Part shown: in pieces, positions 56,936 to 64,000 of the stretch
Position numbering within the stretch: position 1 is the first letter of the stretch
Layout: the number at the start of each line of letters is the position of its first letter
NCBI RefSeq assembly: GCF_026168555.1
Contig: NZ_CP092471.1
Span: 1,684,501-1,748,500 of the forward strand
Direction: 5' to 3'
Origin: Qipengyuania spongiae
Lineage (GTDB): Bacteria; Pseudomonadota; Alphaproteobacteria; Sphingomonadales; Sphingomonadaceae
DNA: 64,000 nt
Position numbers and translations under genes: made by a program
The notes under the pieces: model-generated
The model's database searches: none
Told to the model about the DNA's origin: nothing
Seen by the model: only the letters and a program-made list of their open reading frames with translations

Positions 56936-58051
56936 GTGAGCGAGCGGGTCTACATCCGCCCGGTCGGCTTCGTGTCCGCCCCGCAGTCCGAGCATGGCAA
57001 TGCGATCCGGCTCGCGGGCGGGATGGTCTATGCCAGCCGCTTCGCCGTGATCCTGCGCCGCGATGGGCAGGTGATCGAGCGCTGGCTGGCCTCGCCAGAC
57101 ACGATAGCCGAGGTGCTGGGACAGTTGCCGGACTCGGTCGGCGCCGAGGCGGAGGCGCAGTGGGCCAGTCTGACGCTTGCCCACCCGCCGCTCGAACTGG
57201 GTGCGCGCACCGTGCGGCTCGACCAGCCGCAGGCGATGGGGATCCTCAACGTCACGCCCGACAGCTTCAGCGACGGCGGCCGCTTTCACGGCGATCCGGC
57301 GGCTGCGCGCGACCATGCCGCCGAGATGGTCGAGGCCGGGGCCGCGATCATCGACATAGGGGGCGAGAGCACGCGCCCCAAGGCGCAGCCGGTTTGGGAA
57401 GGCGACGAGATCGCCCGCGTGGTGCCCGCGATCGAGGCCGCCGTCAGCATGGGCGCGGCGGTCAGCGTCGACACGCGCAAGGCGGCGGTGATGGAGGCCG
57501 CGCTCGACGCAGGCGCACACATGGTCAACGACGTTTCGGGCCTCGCGCACGATCCGCGCAGCCTCGAGGTGGTCGCCGCGCGCGACTGCCCGGTGGTGCT
57601 GATGCACGCGCCGGGCGCGGGGGGAGAGGATCTCCATGCGGGCGCGGAGTACAACAACGTGGTGTTCGACGTGTTCGACGCACTGCGAGCGAGCCGCGAC
57701 CGCGCGCTCGCCGCGGATATCGCGCGCCATCGGATCCTGCTCGACCCCGGTCTCGGCTTCGGCAAGAGCCTGGCGGAGAACGCGGCGCTCATCAATGCGC
57801 TGCCGCTATTCCACGCGCTGGGCCACCCGCTGCTGCTCGGGGCGAGCCGCAAGCGGATGATCGGCGCCTTCTCGAACGAGGCTCCGGCAGACCGGCGCTT
57901 GGGCGGCAGTATCGCGCTGGCGCTGGCGGGCATGGATGCGGGCGTGCAGCTCCTGCGCGTCCACGATGTCGCCGAGACGGTGCAGGCGCGAAACGTCTGG
58001 CGGGGCCTGCGCGACGCGGCGCTGACCGATTTCGCCGACCTGCCGGGCTGA
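56936..58051 (+). CDS. folP: Dihydropteroate synthase
   Basis: A 371-residue protein starting at GTG 56936. After an alphaproteobacterial N-terminal extension of about 95 residues come the folate-synthase motifs: MGILNVTPDSFSDGG (about 100-114), IIDIGGESTRPKA (about 140-152), VSVDTRKAAVMEAALDAGA, and the C-terminal LLGASRKRMIGAF. It joins p-aminobenzoate to hydroxymethyl-dihydropterin diphosphate in folate synthesis and is the sulfonamide target. Convergent with the SDR at 58061, 9 bases apart. Confidence 0.94.
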   Translation: MSERVYIRPVGFVSAPQSEHGNAIRLAGGMVYASRFAVILRRDGQVIERWLASPDTIAEVLGQLPDSVGAEAEAQWASLTLAHPPLELGARTVRLDQPQAMGILNVTPDSFSDGGRFHGDPAAARDHAAEMVEAGAAIIDIGGESTRPKAQPVWEGDEIARVVPAIEAAVSMGAAVSVDTRKAAVMEAALDAGAHMVNDVSGLAHDPRSLEVVAARDCPVVLMHAPGAGGEDLHAGAEYNNVVFDVFDALRASRDRALAADIARHRILLDPGLGFGKSLAENAALINALPLFHALGHPLLLGASRKRMIGAFSNEAPADRRLGGSIALALAGMDAGVQLLRVHDVAETVQARNVWRGLRDAALTDFADLPG

Positions 58052-58060
58052 GTGCCGCCG

Positions 58061-58822
58061 CTAAAGCGAATACCCGCCGTCGCTGACCAGCACGGCGCCG
58101 GTGATCGTCGCCGCCATGTCGGACAGGAGAAAGCCGACCTGCGCGGCGATCTCGTCGGCACTGGCATAGCGGCCGAGCGGGGTGGCCATTGCCGCCATGG
58201 CATCGAGCGCGGCGGTCCGGGCGCCGCCGTGCTCTGCTACCAGGTCCCGGAAGAACGGGGTCTGGTCCCAGATCGGCGTGTCGACTCCACCCGGCGCGAT
58301 CGCGTTGACACGGATGCGGCGTGGCGCGGCCTCCTTTGCCGCCACGCGGGCGAGGTGGATAAGCCCGGCCTTGGAACAGCCATAGGCCGCCGTTCCCGGC
58401 TCCGCCTTGATGCCCGAGACCGAGGCGGTCAGCACCACGCTGCCGCCCTCGCGCATCAGGGGCAGCGCGGTCGACAGAGTGAGGAAGGCACCGTCGAGAT
58501 TGGTACCGAGAACGCGACGCCACTCCGCGAACCCGGTCTCGCCAATCGCGCCGCCCGCCGCGATGCCGGCGTTGACGATGGCATGGTCGAGGCCGTCCAG
58601 ATGCGGCGCGACCTCGTCCCAGTGCCCGGGATCGGCGACGTCGCCAGCGATTCGGACCACAGAACAACCAGGATCGAAGGCGTCGAGCGCATCGGCGTCG
58701 CGATCGGTGAGGATCAGCGTCGCAGCGCCGCCGTTTGCGAGCAGCCGCGCGCCGGCGGCTCCGATGCCGGAAGCCGCGCCAGTGATCAGCGCCTTGCGGT
58801 CGGTGAAGTCGAGGATGTGCAT
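58061..58822 (-). CDS. SDR-family oxidoreductase (FabG-like)
   Basis: A 253-residue classical SDR. The nucleotide-binding motif is ALITGAASGIGAAGARLL (about 11-28), NAGIAAGG follows at about 90, and the catalytic Ser lies in VVLTASVSGIKAEPG. The YGCSK motif (Tyr about 150, Lys 154) and VNAIAPGGVDTPIW then occur. The family oxidises or reduces many alcohols and ketones; the substrate is not deducible. It lies 21 bases downstream of the NtrC-like regulator gene on the same strand, perhaps in one transcript. Confidence 0.9.
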   Translation of the reverse strand: MHILDFTDRKALITGAASGIGAAGARLLANGGAATLILTDRDADALDAFDPGCSVVRIAGDVADPGHWDEVAPHLDGLDHAIVNAGIAAGGAIGETGFAEWRRVLGTNLDGAFLTLSTALPLMREGGSVVLTASVSGIKAEPGTAAYGCSKAGLIHLARVAAKEAAPRRIRVNAIAPGGVDTPIWDQTPFFRDLVAEHGGARTAALDAMAAMATPLGRYASADEIAAQVGFLLSDMAATITGAVLVSDGGYSL

Positions 58823-58843
58823 GGCCAGCCGCCATGCGCTCGA

Positions 58844-60262
58844 TCAGGCGGCGTTGTCGATGCCCAGATCGCCGAGCTTGCGGTAAAGCGTGGAGCGTCC
58901 GATGCCCAGCCGGCGGGCGACCTCGGTCATCCGGCCGCGATAGTGACCGATCGCGAGGCGGATGACGTCGGCCTCGATCTCCTCGAGCGGGCGCAGATTG
59001 CCATCGTCGGTGTAGAGCATCACGCCGAGGCCGCGCAGTCGGCTCTCGCCGCGGTCTCCCATGTCGCCGAGCAGTTCGGCGAGTTGGGGGAAGCTCGTCG
59101 CGGTGAGCGATTCCTCCTCGCAGAACACCGCCGCGCGGAACAGGACGGCCTGCAATTGCCGCACATTGCCCGGCCAGTCATAGGCCTCCAGCAGGGCCAG
59201 CCCGCTATCGGCGATCGAATGATGGATGAGACCCGGCTGCTTGCCAATGTTCGACAGGAAGTAGCGAGTGAGCGCGGGAATGTCCGCGGTCCGCTCGCGC
59301 AGCGGCGGCAGTTCGACGCGCGTCGCCGAAAGCAGATCGCGCAGCTCGTCAGAGAACGTCCCCTGTTCGACCAGCGCGTCGATCTTCGCGTCGCTCGCGG
59401 CGAAAACCCGCACATCGACCTTGAAACCGTGCGCGGCACCGGTCGGCCGGACGATGCCGCTTGTGATCGTCTTTGCGAGGCGCTCCTGAAGGGTCATCTC
59501 CAGACGATCGATCTCGTCGAGCACCAGAGTGCCGCCGTCGCAGTTTTGCAACGCGCCGATCTGCTTTTCGAAAGCGCCGGGAAAGGCGCCCTGTTCATGG
59601 CCGAACAGAAGGGATTCGATCGAGCTCGCCGGTATCGCACTGATATTGACGATCCGCACGGGCGCCTTGGCCCGAGGGCTGGAGGCGTGCATCGCGCGCA
59701 ACAGCATCTCTTTGCCCGTTCCCGTTTCCCCCTCGACCAGCGCGTGGCCATGTCCGCGCGCGGCGGTGGCGGCTTTCGCAAGGGCCGTGCGGAAGGGCGG
59801 AGCGGTGCCCACCATCGCGTCGAAATCGAGCGAGGCCGGCATCTTCTCGGCAAGCGGCTGGAGTTCGTGCCGGGCCGAAGCGCGCGGGGTGGCGCCCCGC
59901 AGGGCCTGGAGCAACCGTTCGGGCGCGACCGGCTTGATGAGATAATCGGTCGCGCCCGCACGCATCGCCTCCACGGCGAGCAGCGGCGAGGTGCTGGCAG
60001 TCAGCATGAGGACCGGCACGGCGGGGCGAAGGGCCTTGAGCTGGCGGATCAGCGTGCAGGCATCGTCCCCCGGCACCCACTGGTCGAGCAGGATGACGCT
60101 GACCTGCATTCCTTCGGGCGAGGCCAGCATCTCCACGGCGCCGTCGCAGTCGCCGGCGACCAGCGTGCGATAGCCTTCGCGCGCCGCAAGCGCGGAGACG
60201 AGCCGGCTCTGTGCCGGTTCGTCGTCGATCAGCATCAACAGGCGCGATTCGCTTGTTGCCAT
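58844..60262 (-). CDS. NtrC-family response regulator with altered sigma-54 contact loop
   Basis: A 472-residue protein from ATG 60262. The receiver domain (about 5-120) starts LLMLIDDEPAQS, has the phosphorylation region VILLDQWVPGDD and ends ATDYLIKPVAPERLL. The AAA+ domain (about 145-385) has Walker A GETGTGKE and Walker B GGTLVLDEIDRLEM. The loop expected to read GAFTGA is GAFPGA (about 225-230). A Fis-type C-terminus, MTEVARRLGIGRSTLYRKLG, binds DNA. The class activates sigma-54 promoters, but Thr-to-Pro in that loop may alter or abolish sigma-54 contact. No partner kinase is adjacent. Confidence 0.9.
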   Translation of the reverse strand: MATSESRLLMLIDDEPAQSRLVSALAAREGYRTLVAGDCDGAVEMLASPEGMQVSVILLDQWVPGDDACTLIRQLKALRPAVPVLMLTASTSPLLAVEAMRAGATDYLIKPVAPERLLQALRGATPRASARHELQPLAEKMPASLDFDAMVGTAPPFRTALAKAATAARGHGHALVEGETGTGKEMLLRAMHASSPRAKAPVRIVNISAIPASSIESLLFGHEQGAFPGAFEKQIGALQNCDGGTLVLDEIDRLEMTLQERLAKTITSGIVRPTGAAHGFKVDVRVFAASDAKIDALVEQGTFSDELRDLLSATRVELPPLRERTADIPALTRYFLSNIGKQPGLIHHSIADSGLALLEAYDWPGNVRQLQAVLFRAAVFCEEESLTATSFPQLAELLGDMGDRGESRLRGLGVMLYTDDGNLRPLEEIEADVIRLAIGHYRGRMTEVARRLGIGRSTLYRKLGDLGIDNAA

Positions 60263-60447
60263 GTTTCGGTCGGCCTCCCTGCCGGAAATGTCCGGTCTGG
60301 CCAGGTGATAACGCTTAGAGGTAAAGCTCGGCTTAACCTGGTTAATTTTGTTCACCTGCCACAGTCGTCGCGGCCTTGAGCGCGGCGACACCACGCGATA
60401 ATAGCAACGACTATCGACCGCGATACGCGAAAATTCGGGGAAATGAC

Positions 60448-60573
60448 ATGAGTTCGGTACACGACATGGAAAAGGCCGGCAGAACCTACGGCAGTTTCGT
60501 CGGCAGCCTCAAATGGGTCGTGCCGCTTCTGGCGGTCATCGTTCTCCTCGTGGTGATGATGATCGCGGGGTGA
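60448..60573 (+). CDS. aa3-type cytochrome c oxidase subunit IV-like small protein
   Basis: A 41-residue single-pass membrane protein from ATG 60448, missed by long-ORF criteria because of its size. The N-terminal segment (SSVHDMEKAGRTYGSFVGSL) precedes one helix (KWVVPLLAVIVLLVVMMIAG). This matches the short bacterial aa3 oxidase subunit IV family, which frequently lies just upstream of pntAA in alphaproteobacteria. It overlaps pntAA by 4 bases (GTGA). Confidence 0.72.
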   Translation: MSSVHDMEKAGRTYGSFVGSLKWVVPLLAVIVLLVVMMIAG

Positions 60574-61709
60574 CCGAACGCCCCCTGCGGATCGCGATCC
60601 TCAAGGAGCGCGCAGCCGGCGAAAACCGGGTCGCCGGCACGCCCGAGACGGTCGGAAAGTTCGCCGCTCTGGGCGCGGAGCTCGCCATCGAGGCGGGCGC
60701 GGGCGAAGGGGCAGCCATTTCCGACGCGGCTTTTGCCGAAGCCGGGGCCCGGGTTTCGACCGGCCCGCAAGTGGTGGAAGGCGCGGATATCGTGCTGGGT
60801 GTCCAGGCGCCCGATCCGCTCGCGCTTGCCGGAGCGAAACCCGGTGCATGGGTCGCGGCCATGTTCGATCCGTTTCGCGATCAGGCGCGGGTCGATGCCT
60901 ATGCCGGTGCCGGATTCGAAGCGCTGGCGATGGAGTTCATGCCGCGCATCACCCGTGCGCAGAGTATGGACGTGCTTTCCAGCCAGTCCAACCTCGCCGG
61001 GTACAAGGCGGTGATCGCCAGCGCCGATGCATACGGACGCGCCTTTCCGATGATGATGACCGCCGCCGGCACGGTGCAGGCGGCGCGGGTCTTCGTGATG
61101 GGCGTGGGCGTCGCCGGGCTGCAGGCAATCGCCACGGCCAAGCGGCTCGGCGCGCAGGTATCGGCAACCGACGTGCGCAGCGCGACGAAGGAACAGATCC
61201 AGTCGCTCGGCGCCAAACCGGTGTTCGTGGAGAACGTCGCCGGGATCGAGGGCGAAGGTGCGGGCGGCTATGCGACCGAGATGAGCGAGGAATACCAGCG
61301 CGCTCAGGCGGAGCTGGTCAGCAGCCATATCGCCAAGCAGGACATCGTGATCACCACCGCCCTGATCCCCGGCAAATCCGCGCCGCGCCTCGTCTCCGAT
61401 GCGCAGATCGCCAGCATGAAGCCGGGCAGCGTCGTCTTCGATCTTGCCGTCTCGCAGGGCGGTAACGTCGAAGGCTCGGTGGCGGATAAGACGGTGGTGC
61501 GGCACGGGGTCAAAATCGTCGGCTATGCCAACATTGCAGGACATCTCGCCGCGGATGCGAGCGCGCTCTACGCCCGCAATCTCTACAATTTCCTCTCAGC
61601 CTTCTGGGACAAGGAAACGGGCAGGCCCGTACTCGACGCGGAGATCGGCGATGCCGTCCGCCTGACGCAGGGCGGCAGGATTGTGAACGAGAGACTGCTG
61701 GGGTCCTGA
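60570..61709 (+). CDS. pntAA: NAD(P) transhydrogenase subunit alpha part 1 (domain I)
   Basis: A 379-residue soluble NAD-binding subunit starting at GTG 60570. The alanine-dehydrogenase/PNT N-domain begins LRIAILKERAAGENRVAGTP. MTAAGTVQAARVFVMGVGVAGLQAIATAKRLGA (about 170-200) is the Rossmann motif, and the RSATKEQIQSLGAKPVFVE, TTALIPGKSAPRLV and SVVFDLAVSQGGNVE blocks are PNT hallmarks. Together with PntAB and PntB it couples hydride transfer from NADH to NADP+ with proton flow. The gene is separated from pntAB by a fasciclin gene. Confidence 0.94.
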   Translation: MTERPLRIAILKERAAGENRVAGTPETVGKFAALGAELAIEAGAGEGAAISDAAFAEAGARVSTGPQVVEGADIVLGVQAPDPLALAGAKPGAWVAAMFDPFRDQARVDAYAGAGFEALAMEFMPRITRAQSMDVLSSQSNLAGYKAVIASADAYGRAFPMMMTAAGTVQAARVFVMGVGVAGLQAIATAKRLGAQVSATDVRSATKEQIQSLGAKPVFVENVAGIEGEGAGGYATEMSEEYQRAQAELVSSHIAKQDIVITTALIPGKSAPRLVSDAQIASMKPGSVVFDLAVSQGGNVEGSVADKTVVRHGVKIVGYANIAGHLAADASALYARNLYNFLSAFWDKETGRPVLDAEIGDAVRLTQGGRIVNERLLGS

Positions 61710-61781
61710 TCGGGCGCGCGGAACGGACCTTCGCAATTCCCGTTGCGAACATGACGGGAAAGGAAAGAGGGACTGACTGGC

Positions 61782-62402
61782 ATGACAAACTTCTTCAAGA
61801 TCGCTGCGGCTTCCGCGGCGGCGCTGGCTTTGACAGCCTGCGAAACGACGATGTCCGACGATGGCGACATGGCCATGGACAACACTGCTTCGGCGAACAC
61901 GACGGGCTCGGCGAACGCTGGGGTGACGGTCGGCGGCGCCGCGATGTCTCCGAACCGGACCATCGTGCAGAACGCATCGCAGGCATCGAACCTGACGACG
62001 CTGGTCACCGCCGTGCAGGCGGCCGGCCTCGCCGAGACACTGAGCGGTCCCGGACCGTTCACCGTGTTCGCGCCCACCAACGCGGCCTTCGACAAGGTGC
62101 CGGCGGCGACCCGCACTTCGCTGATGCAGCCCGCCAACCGGGCGATGCTGCGCGATGTGCTGACCTATCACGTCGTGCCGGGCACGCTGACCGCCGCCGA
62201 TCTTATGCAGCGCATCCGCGCCGGCAACGGAACGGCGACGCTCACCACCGTCGAAGGCGGGCAGCTTACGCTCCGCATGATGGGCGACCGGATCATGATT
62301 TCCGGCATGAACGGATCGACTGCGCATGTGACGCAAGGCGACGTGCGCCAGTCCAACGGAGTGGTGCATGTGATCGATGGTGTGCTGACCCCGTCGATGT
62401 GA
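61782..62402 (+). CDS. Fasciclin-domain lipoprotein
   Basis: A 206-residue lipoprotein. The signal FKIAAASAAALALTAC has its lipobox Cys near residue 20, then a low-complexity linker. The FAS1 domain (about 60-205) holds the family blocks GPGPFTVFAPTNAAFDKVP (H1 motif) and LTYHVVPGTLTAADL, and ends with GVVHVIDGVLTPSM (H2). FAS1 lipoproteins mediate adhesion or matrix contacts. It stands between pntAA and pntAB on the same strand with its own strong terminator. Confidence 0.9.
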   Translation: MTNFFKIAAASAAALALTACETTMSDDGDMAMDNTASANTTGSANAGVTVGGAAMSPNRTIVQNASQASNLTTLVTAVQAAGLAETLSGPGPFTVFAPTNAAFDKVPAATRTSLMQPANRAMLRDVLTYHVVPGTLTAADLMQRIRAGNGTATLTTVEGGQLTLRMMGDRIMISGMNGSTAHVTQGDVRQSNGVVHVIDGVLTPSM

Positions 62403-62423
62403 TCGCTTCGACCTGACGAATTC

Positions 62424-62457
62424 GGGCCGCGAACCTTCAGGGGTTCGCGGCCCTTTT
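62424..62457 (+). terminator. Strong rho-independent terminator after the fasciclin gene
   Basis: GGGCCGCGAACC (62424-62435) pairs perfectly over 12 bp with GGTTCGCGGCCC (62442-62453) around TTCAGG, followed by TTTT. It would stop transcription before pntAB, which must then have its own promoter at about 62460-62510. Confidence 0.88.
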
Positions 62458-62527
62458 GTCATCATCGCTCGACTTGCCCCGGTGCTCTTGCAATAAGTGG
62501 AAAGTCTCGAGGGGGAGGAGCGGCGTC

Positions 62528-62812
62528 TTGGACTTCATCGGTATCTTGTCGATCTTCGTGCTGGCGTGTTTCGTCGGCTATTACGTGGTGTGGTCGGTCA
62601 CGCCCGCGCTGCACACGCCGCTGATGGCGGTGACCAATGCGATTTCCTCCGTGATCATCGTCGGCGCGCTGATCGCGGCAGCGGCGGCTAATGTGCCGGG
62701 GGCGAAATGGCTGGGGCTGCTCGGCATCGTGCTCGCCAGCGTGAACATCTTCGGCGGCTTCGCGGTGACGGCGCGGATGCTGGCGATGTACAAGAAGAAG
62801 GAGCGGAAATGA
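62528..62812 (+). CDS. pntAB: NAD(P) transhydrogenase subunit alpha part 2 (membrane domain)
   Basis: A 94-residue membrane subunit. I place the start at TTG 62528, with GGAGGAG nine bases upstream; the upstream open frame lacks coding character. Three helices follow (FIGILSIFVLACFVGYYVVW; TPLMAVTNAISSVIIVGALI; WLGLLGIVLASVNIFGGF), with the conserved TPLMAVTNAISS motif of PNT alpha domain II. It overlaps pntB by 4 bases (ATGA). Confidence 0.92.
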   Translation: MDFIGILSIFVLACFVGYYVVWSVTPALHTPLMAVTNAISSVIIVGALIAAAAANVPGAKWLGLLGIVLASVNIFGGFAVTARMLAMYKKKERK

Positions 62813-64000
62813 TGGGTCGCGTCCTTCTCGCCGCCCCTTTCCCGCTGCTGGCAACGCCCGCCGCCGCCGCGACCGGTCAGCCGGTTAACCCCTGGGTCGC
62901 GCTGGCCTATCTCGTTTCGGGGGTGTTCTTCATCCTCGCGCTGCGCGGTCTTTCCAGTCCGGTCAGCAGCCGGACGGGCAACCGCTTCGGCATGATCGGC
63001 ATGCTGATCGCGGTGGTGACGACGCTGGTGACCCACGATGTCGCCAACATCGTCGAGATCCTCATCGCAATCGCCATCGGCGCCCTGATCGGCGTCACCA
63101 TCGCCCGCCGCATCGCCATGACCGCGATGCCGGAACTGGTCGCGGCGTTCCACAGCCTCGTCGGCCTCGCTGCGGTGATGGTGGGCTGGGCGGCCTATCT
63201 CAATCCCGGCGCTTTCGGCTTGCTGATGCACGATGGCGGGATCGAGGCGGTGAGCAAGGTCGAGATGGGGCTCGGCATCGGCATCGGGGCGATCACGTTC
63301 TCCGGCTCGGTGATCGCCTTCCTCAAGCTTTCCGGCAGGATGAGCGGATCGCCGATCCTGCTGCCCGCGCGCCATGTCATCAATCTCGGCACGCTTGCCG
63401 CGATCGTTGTGCTGACCGCGCTTTTCGCGCTTGCCGCGCCGCAAGCGACCCTGCCGCTGATCGTAGGGCTGACCGTGCTCGCCTTCGTGATCGGTTTCCT
63501 GCTGATCGTGCCCATCGGCGGGGCGGACATGCCGGTCGTGGTCTCGATGCTGAACAGCTATTCGGGCTGGGCGGCGGCTGCGATGGGGTTCACGCTCGGC
63601 AACACGGCGATGATCATCACCGGCGCGCTGGTCGGCAGCTCGGGCGCGATCCTCAGCTACATCATGTGCCGCGCGATGAACCGCAGCTTCCTCAGCGTGA
63701 TCGCGGGTGGCTTCGGGGCGGACGCATCCGCCGCCGGAGGCGAGGCTCGCGAGCAGCGCCCCTATAAGCAGGGCAGCGCCGCCGACGCCGCCTTCATGCT
63801 CGAACAGGCGGAGAAGGTCATCATCATCCCCGGCTACGGCATGGCGGTGGCGCAGGCGCAGCACGCCCTGCGCGAGATGGCGGACATGCTCGAGGAGAAG
63901 GGTGTCGAGGTGAAATACGCGATCCACCCCGTCGCGGGCCGGATGCCGGGGCACATGAACGTGCTACTCGCCGAAGCGCAGGTGCCCTACGAGAACGTGT
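62809..64000 (+). CDS. pntB: NAD(P) transhydrogenase subunit beta (cut by window edge)
   Basis: Starts at ATG 62809 overlapping pntAB and stays open for 397 codons to the window end, so roughly the last 70-80 residues are missing. Membrane domain II shows SLVGLAAVMVGWAAYLNPG, LGIGIGAITFSGSVIAFLK and MLNSYSGWAAAAMGFTLGN. The NADP-binding domain III begins KVIIIPGYGMAVAQAQHAL, and VAGRMPGHMNVLLAEAQVPY is seen before the edge. It forms the proton channel and NADP site of the transhydrogenase. Confidence 0.94.
   Translation, partial: MMGRVLLAAPFPLLATPAAAATGQPVNPWVALAYLVSGVFFILALRGLSSPVSSRTGNRFGMIGMLIAVVTTLVTHDVANIVEILIAIAIGALIGVTIARRIAMTAMPELVAAFHSLVGLAAVMVGWAAYLNPGAFGLLMHDGGIEAVSKVEMGLGIGIGAITFSGSVIAFLKLSGRMSGSPILLPARHVINLGTLAAIVVLTALFALAAPQATLPLIVGLTVLAFVIGFLLIVPIGGADMPVVVSMLNSYSGWAAAAMGFTLGNTAMIITGALVGSSGAILSYIMCRAMNRSFLSVIAGGFGADASAAGGEAREQRPYKQGSAADAAFMLEQAEKVIIIPGYGMAVAQAQHALREMADMLEEKGVEVKYAIHPVAGRMPGHMNVLLAEAQVPYENV

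Noticed and set aside
58052..60379. Long open frame (775 codons) on the plus strand opposite the SDR and NtrC-like genes
   Set aside because: It is a shadow of GC-rich coding DNA on the other strand; it has low-complexity Arg/Ala/Asp composition and no family motif, while the minus-strand genes are clear.

Overview
The window is GC-rich alphaproteobacterial chromosome, most likely from a Sphingomonadales/Erythrobacteraceae-type organism. The evidence is indirect: a CcrM-type GANTC methyltransferase close to rnhB, a split pntAA/pntAB/pntB transhydrogenase preceded by a small aa3-oxidase subunit IV gene, NodT-type outer-membrane factors, translationally coupled operons (ATGA, GTGA, TGATG) and frequent GTG/TTG starts. 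No rRNA, tRNA or CRISPR array could be supported.

Layout. (1) 1-6222: a MarR regulator next to the start of a probable AarF/UbiB kinase, a divergent EmrA-EmrB-NodT tripartite drug pump, and a convergent thioesterase plus alpha/beta hydrolase pair. (2) 6223-29320: an accessory region bounded by two 134-bp direct repeats (6543-6676 and 29184-29317) with identical internal spacing, which look like attachment sites of an integrated island about 22.6 kb long. It carries a sulfide and reactive-sulfur module: an ArsR regulator and peroxiredoxin on the minus strand, then on the plus strand persulfide dioxygenase, two YeeE/YedE half-transporters, a DUF442 rhodanese-like protein, sulfide:quinone reductase, SulP transporter, a 51-residue HTH protein, cytochrome bd subunits I and II and a DUF2474 subunit, followed by a second peroxiredoxin and an MBL-rhodanese fusion. 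After this come an IS21 remnant, an ABC remnant, a P2-type cation ATPase, a scar of gene fragments, a lipoprotein cytochrome c, and stress genes (YdcH, DksA-like, DUF924, OsmC, frameshifted DUF302, CoA-transferase). (3) 29338-34241: a universal stress protein with an internal stop, a second cytochrome c, an NmrA-like protein, a DUF6544 protein, and 5'-truncated hemN and type I secretion fragments joined head to head. (4) 34326-44175: a TadG/TadE/TadE cluster, then TetR with an AcrA-AcrB-OprM RND pump. (5) 44281-64000: core genome: PfpI, parC, a CCA-adding enzyme/Nudix/DUF1285 run, GNAT, sugar dehydrogenase, rnhB, SDR, ccrM, PilZ, folP, SDR, an NtrC-like regulator, CoxIV, pntAA, fasciclin, pntAB and pntB (cut by the window edge).

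How it fits together. The sulfur module reads as one pathway. Sulfide is oxidised by SQR to persulfide. Persulfide is handled by the DUF442 and MBL proteins to give sulfite or thiosulfate. SulP and the YeeE/YedE pair move sulfur species. The electrons enter the quinone pool and can leave through a cytochrome bd oxidase, an oxidase type known to resist sulfide. Peroxiredoxins would scavenge peroxide and persulfide, and an ArsR/BigR-like repressor would set expression. Decayed extra copies of sqr, the prx-MBL junction and the CoA-transferase 3' end in the same island show that it was assembled by repeated duplication and recombination.
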